The notes beneath the pieces are model-generated. The model was not told where the DNA came from. It did no database searches and was given only the letters and a program-made list of their open reading frames with translations. The position numbers and the translations under genes were made by a program. This document shows, piece by piece, positions 14,775 to 16,179 of a stretch of DNA of 16,179 nt. This DNA is from Cognatilysobacter claricitrinus (lineage in GTDB: Bacteria; Pseudomonadota; Gammaproteobacteria; Xanthomonadales; Xanthomonadaceae), in the NCBI RefSeq assembly GCF_045866565.1, contig NZ_BAAFZV010000012.1, positions 1-16,179 on the forward strand. The letters run 5' to 3'. Each line of letters starts with the position of its first letter. The first letter of the stretch is position 1.

Positions 14775-14863
14775 CGCGGCATTGCCGCGCCCCGCCTTCC
14801 CGGAGTTATCCGGCCGAAGGCCGGATCAACTGCGGGAGTTATCCGCACGAACGTGCGGGTAAC
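14775..14863 (-). other. Three hairpins in the nusG-rplK spacer
   Basis: Hairpin one (14838-14863) pairs GTTA/TAAC and CCGCAC/GTGCGG around one C-A mismatch, starting 1 nt after the nusG stop. Hairpin two (14808-14826) is ATCCGGCC-TTC-GGCCGGAT. Hairpin three (14775-14789) is CGCGGC-AAT-GCCGCG. None is followed by a U-tract. The first two share an 11-bp direct repeat (next entry). They may separate secE-nusG from the ribosomal protein genes by processing or partial termination. Confidence 0.6.
14802..14845. repeat. 11-bp direct repeat GGAGTTATCCG, two copies
   Basis: GGAGTTATCCG occurs at 14802-14812 and 14835-14845, 33 bp apart. Each copy leads into a palindrome centred on GAA. The arrangement suggests an old tandem duplication of a roughly 33-bp hairpin unit whose loops and outer bases have diverged. 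Confidence 0.7.
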
Positions 14864-14864
14864 G

Positions 14865-15437
14865 TCACTTGGCCTTTTCCACCTGGCCGAACTCGAGCTC
14901 GACCGGCGTGGAACGACCGAAAATCAGCACCGCCACGCGCAGGCGGCTCTTCTCGTAATTGATCTCTTCGACGACGCCGTTGAAGTCGTTGAACGGGCCA
15001 TCGGTGACGCGGACCATCTCGCCCGGCTCGAACAGCACCTTCGGACGCGGCTTCTCGACGCCTTCCTGCACGCGCTGCAGGATCTGGTCCGCCTCGCGAT
15101 CGGAGATCGGCAGCGGGCGGTCGGCGGTGCCGCCGATGAAGCCCATCACCTTCGACGTTTCCTTGATCAGGTGCCAGCACTCGCTGTCGATACGCGGGAT
15201 GCCGTTGTCGTCATGGACCGCGATCTGCACCAGCACGTAGCCGGGGAAGAACTTGCGTTCGGAGCGGCGCTTCTGCCCGGCGCGCATCTCGACCACTTCC
15301 TCGGTCGGCACCAGCACGTCGCCGAACTTGTCCTGCATCTCCTCGCGCGCGATGCGGTCACGCAGCGCCTGCGCCACGGACTTCTCGAAGCCCGAGTAGG
15401 CATGCACGACGAACCAGCGCTTGTTGATTTCCGTCAT
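14865..15437 (-). CDS. nusG: Transcription elongation/antitermination factor NusG
   Basis: NusG binds the RNA polymerase clamp, reduces backtracking, and through its KOW domain contacts Rho or ribosomal protein S10. The 190-residue product (E. coli 181) starts M-T-E-I-N-K-R-W-F-V-V-H-A-Y-S-G. The NGN domain spans about 6-125 with the motif F-F-P-G-Y-V (63-68). The KOW domain spans about 137-190 and contains P-G-E-M-V-R-V-T-D-G-P-F. The ATG at 15437-15435 comes 1 nt after the secE stop (TGA-A-ATG), so translational coupling with secE is likely. The secE-nusG pair is nearly universal in bacteria. Downstream lies a hairpin-rich spacer before rplK. Confidence 0.98.
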   Translation of the reverse strand: MTEINKRWFVVHAYSGFEKSVAQALRDRIAREEMQDKFGDVLVPTEEVVEMRAGQKRRSERKFFPGYVLVQIAVHDDNGIPRIDSECWHLIKETSKVMGFIGGTADRPLPISDREADQILQRVQEGVEKPRPKVLFEPGEMVRVTDGPFNDFNGVVEEINYEKSRLRVAVLIFGRSTPVELEFGQVEKAK

Positions 15438-15438
15438 T

Positions 15439-15831
15439 TCAACGTCCCAGCAGAAGCTTGACGAGCCACTGGATCACCACGTCGAACCCGGCGAGCAGCA
15501 AGCTGAGGATGAGCACGGCGAGCATGACGACCCAGGTCGTGCGAAGGGCTTCCTGGCGATTCGGCCAGACCACCTTGCGCAGCTCGAACCGCGACTCCGA
15601 GAGGAATTCGCGCGTGCGGCCGCCGCGCGCGGACGTCGCGAACAGCGCGCCGCCGAGCACGATGCCGGCCACGACCATGAGCGCGCGAACGCCCGTGGCG
15701 AGATCGGCGAACCAGTAGAAGCCGAACACGCCGGCCGCAACCAGCAGCACCGCCACCACGTACTTGGCGACATCAGCCGCGGACACGCCGCCAGCCTGTG
15801 CACCCCGGTTTTGTACGACCTTGCTATTCAA
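15439..15831 (-). CDS. secE: Preprotein translocase subunit SecE
   Basis: SecE is an essential inner-membrane subunit that clamps SecY in the SecYEG export channel. The 130-residue product has three predicted transmembrane helices (about 21-42, 49-66 and 99-121), as in E. coli. The conserved cytoplasmic motif R-K-V-V-W-P-N-R-Q-E-A is at 85-95, just before the last helix. The start is taken as TTG at 15831-15829 (N-terminus Met-N-S-K-V-V-Q): a GAGGGA Shine-Dalgarno is 8 nt upstream. The alternative ATG ten codons earlier has no usable site, and a longer frame runs into tRNA-Trp. The ribosome-binding site lies inside a 6-bp hairpin, suggesting translational control. Confidence 0.93.
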   Translation of the reverse strand: MNSKVVQNRGAQAGGVSAADVAKYVVAVLLVAAGVFGFYWFADLATGVRALMVVAGIVLGGALFATSARGGRTREFLSESRFELRKVVWPNRQEALRTTWVVMLAVLILSLLLAGFDVVIQWLVKLLLGR

Positions 15832-15833
15832 CC

Positions 15834-15848
15834 CGCGAGTCCCTCGCG
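15834..15848 (-). promoter_or_regulatory. Hairpin over the secE ribosome-binding site
   Basis: In the transcript CGCGAG (15848-15843) pairs perfectly with CUCGCG (15839-15834) around a GGA loop, ending 2 nt before the TTG start. The Shine-Dalgarno GAGGGA spans the 5' arm and the loop, so the folded form should hide it. A weak start codon plus an occluded site points to low or regulated SecE synthesis. Confidence 0.55.
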
Positions 15849-15917
15849 AAAGCCCCTGCATCCCTGCGCGGACTTCGATGATGTATCGGACGACGGACAT
15901 CCGGATGGCCGTCGAGA

Positions 15918-15993
<76 letters not shown>

Positions 15994-16017
15994 ATCGACT
16001 TGTTAGGGCGTTTCCCG

Positions 16018-16050
16018 AAAAGGCAACGGCGGCTTGCGCCGCCTGCCTTT
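16018..16050 (-). terminator. Terminator after tuf, before tRNA-Trp
   Basis: AAAGGCA/TGCCTTT (7 bp) and GGCGGC/GCCGCC (6 bp) form a 13-bp stem with a 2-nt bulge and a GCAA (GNRA) tetraloop. The stem ends in UUUU. It lies about 110 nt after the tuf stop and 25 nt before tRNA-Trp, so it is likely the main stop for tuf transcription, perhaps partial. Confidence 0.6.
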
Positions 16051-16099
16051 CCCGCCCGGTTGTGCGACCTCGGCCGTGACCGGTGCCGCGTCCCGTGGG

Positions 16100-16151
16100 C
16101 CGGCGCAAAAAAGCGCCGGTCGCGGGTGCGCCGCCGCCCGAAGGCGACGGC
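16100..16151 (-). other. Two hairpins just downstream of tuf
   Basis: The first (16130-16151) is GCCGTCGCC/GGCGGCGGC, 9 bp with one U-G pair, capped by a C(UUCG)G tetraloop. The second (16100-16119) is CCGGCGC/GCGCCGG, 7 bp, with a loop of six U. Neither is followed by a U-run outside its own loop. They probably protect the tuf mRNA 3' end or act with the terminator at 16018-16050. Confidence 0.55.
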
Positions 16152-16159
16152 AGCAGGCA

Positions 16160-16179
16160 TTACTTCAGGATCTTCGCCA
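16160..16179 (-). CDS. tuf: Elongation factor Tu, 3' end only (runs off the right edge)
   Basis: The last codons read A-K-I-L-K-stop (TAA at 16162-16160), consistent with an EF-Tu C-terminus of the V-V-A-K-I-L-K type. Only five residues are visible, so the call relies on context: a tuf gene directly upstream of tRNA-Trp-secE-nusG is the standard arrangement in related gammaproteobacteria. It is transcribed in the same direction as the other tuf copy at the left edge. Confidence 0.8.

Noticed and set aside
15994..16017. Possible tRNA-Trp promoter (TTGCCT near the terminator stem, TAACAA at about 16002).
   Set aside because: The spacing of about 15 nt and the weak -10 make it unconvincing; tRNA-Trp transcription may come by read-through.

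Overview
The window is a block of essential translation and transcription genes on the minus strand of a high-GC gammaproteobacterium. Protein sequences (RpoB, RpoC, L1, EF-G) and gene order fit Xanthomonadales/Lysobacteraceae (Xanthomonas, Lysobacter, Luteimonas and relatives). I judged this from recognised sequence character, not from a search. No mobile element, CRISPR array, phage gene or horizontally acquired island is visible, and every coding sequence looks intact.

In transcription order (high to low coordinate) the layout is: the 3' end of one tuf gene, a terminator, tRNA-Trp(CCA), secE, nusG, rplK (L11), rplA (L1), rplJ (L10), rplL (L7/L12), rpoB, rpoC, then a leader with its own candidate promoter, rpsL (S12), rpsG (S7), fusA (EF-G), and the 5' end of a second tuf. 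The rif/beta cluster and the str cluster are therefore contiguous. The 16 kb block is bracketed by two tuf genes in the same orientation.

The genes work together: SecE serves protein export; NusG couples RNA polymerase to Rho or the ribosome; L11, L1, L10 and L7/L12 build the ribosomal stalks; RpoB and RpoC form the polymerase catalytic core; S12, S7, EF-G and EF-Tu carry out decoding and translocation. Autogenous control by L1 (rplKA) and by L10-L12 (rplJL) is expected from the family, and the leaders contain plausible RNA structures for both.

The notable content lies in the intergenic spacers, which are unusually rich in strong hairpins. The best candidate for something undescribed is the rpsL leader (about 3256-3440). 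It holds a 14-bp hairpin, a U-tailed intrinsic terminator and an 8-bp alternative pairing that excludes both, with a 41-codon open frame ending exactly at the base of the terminator. This looks like a transcription attenuator for the str operon. Other points: a secE ribosome-binding site inside a hairpin in front of a TTG start, a degenerate duplicated hairpin unit between nusG and rplK, three hairpins between rpsG and fusA, and complete absence of UUA, CUA and UCA codons from rpoB and rpoC.
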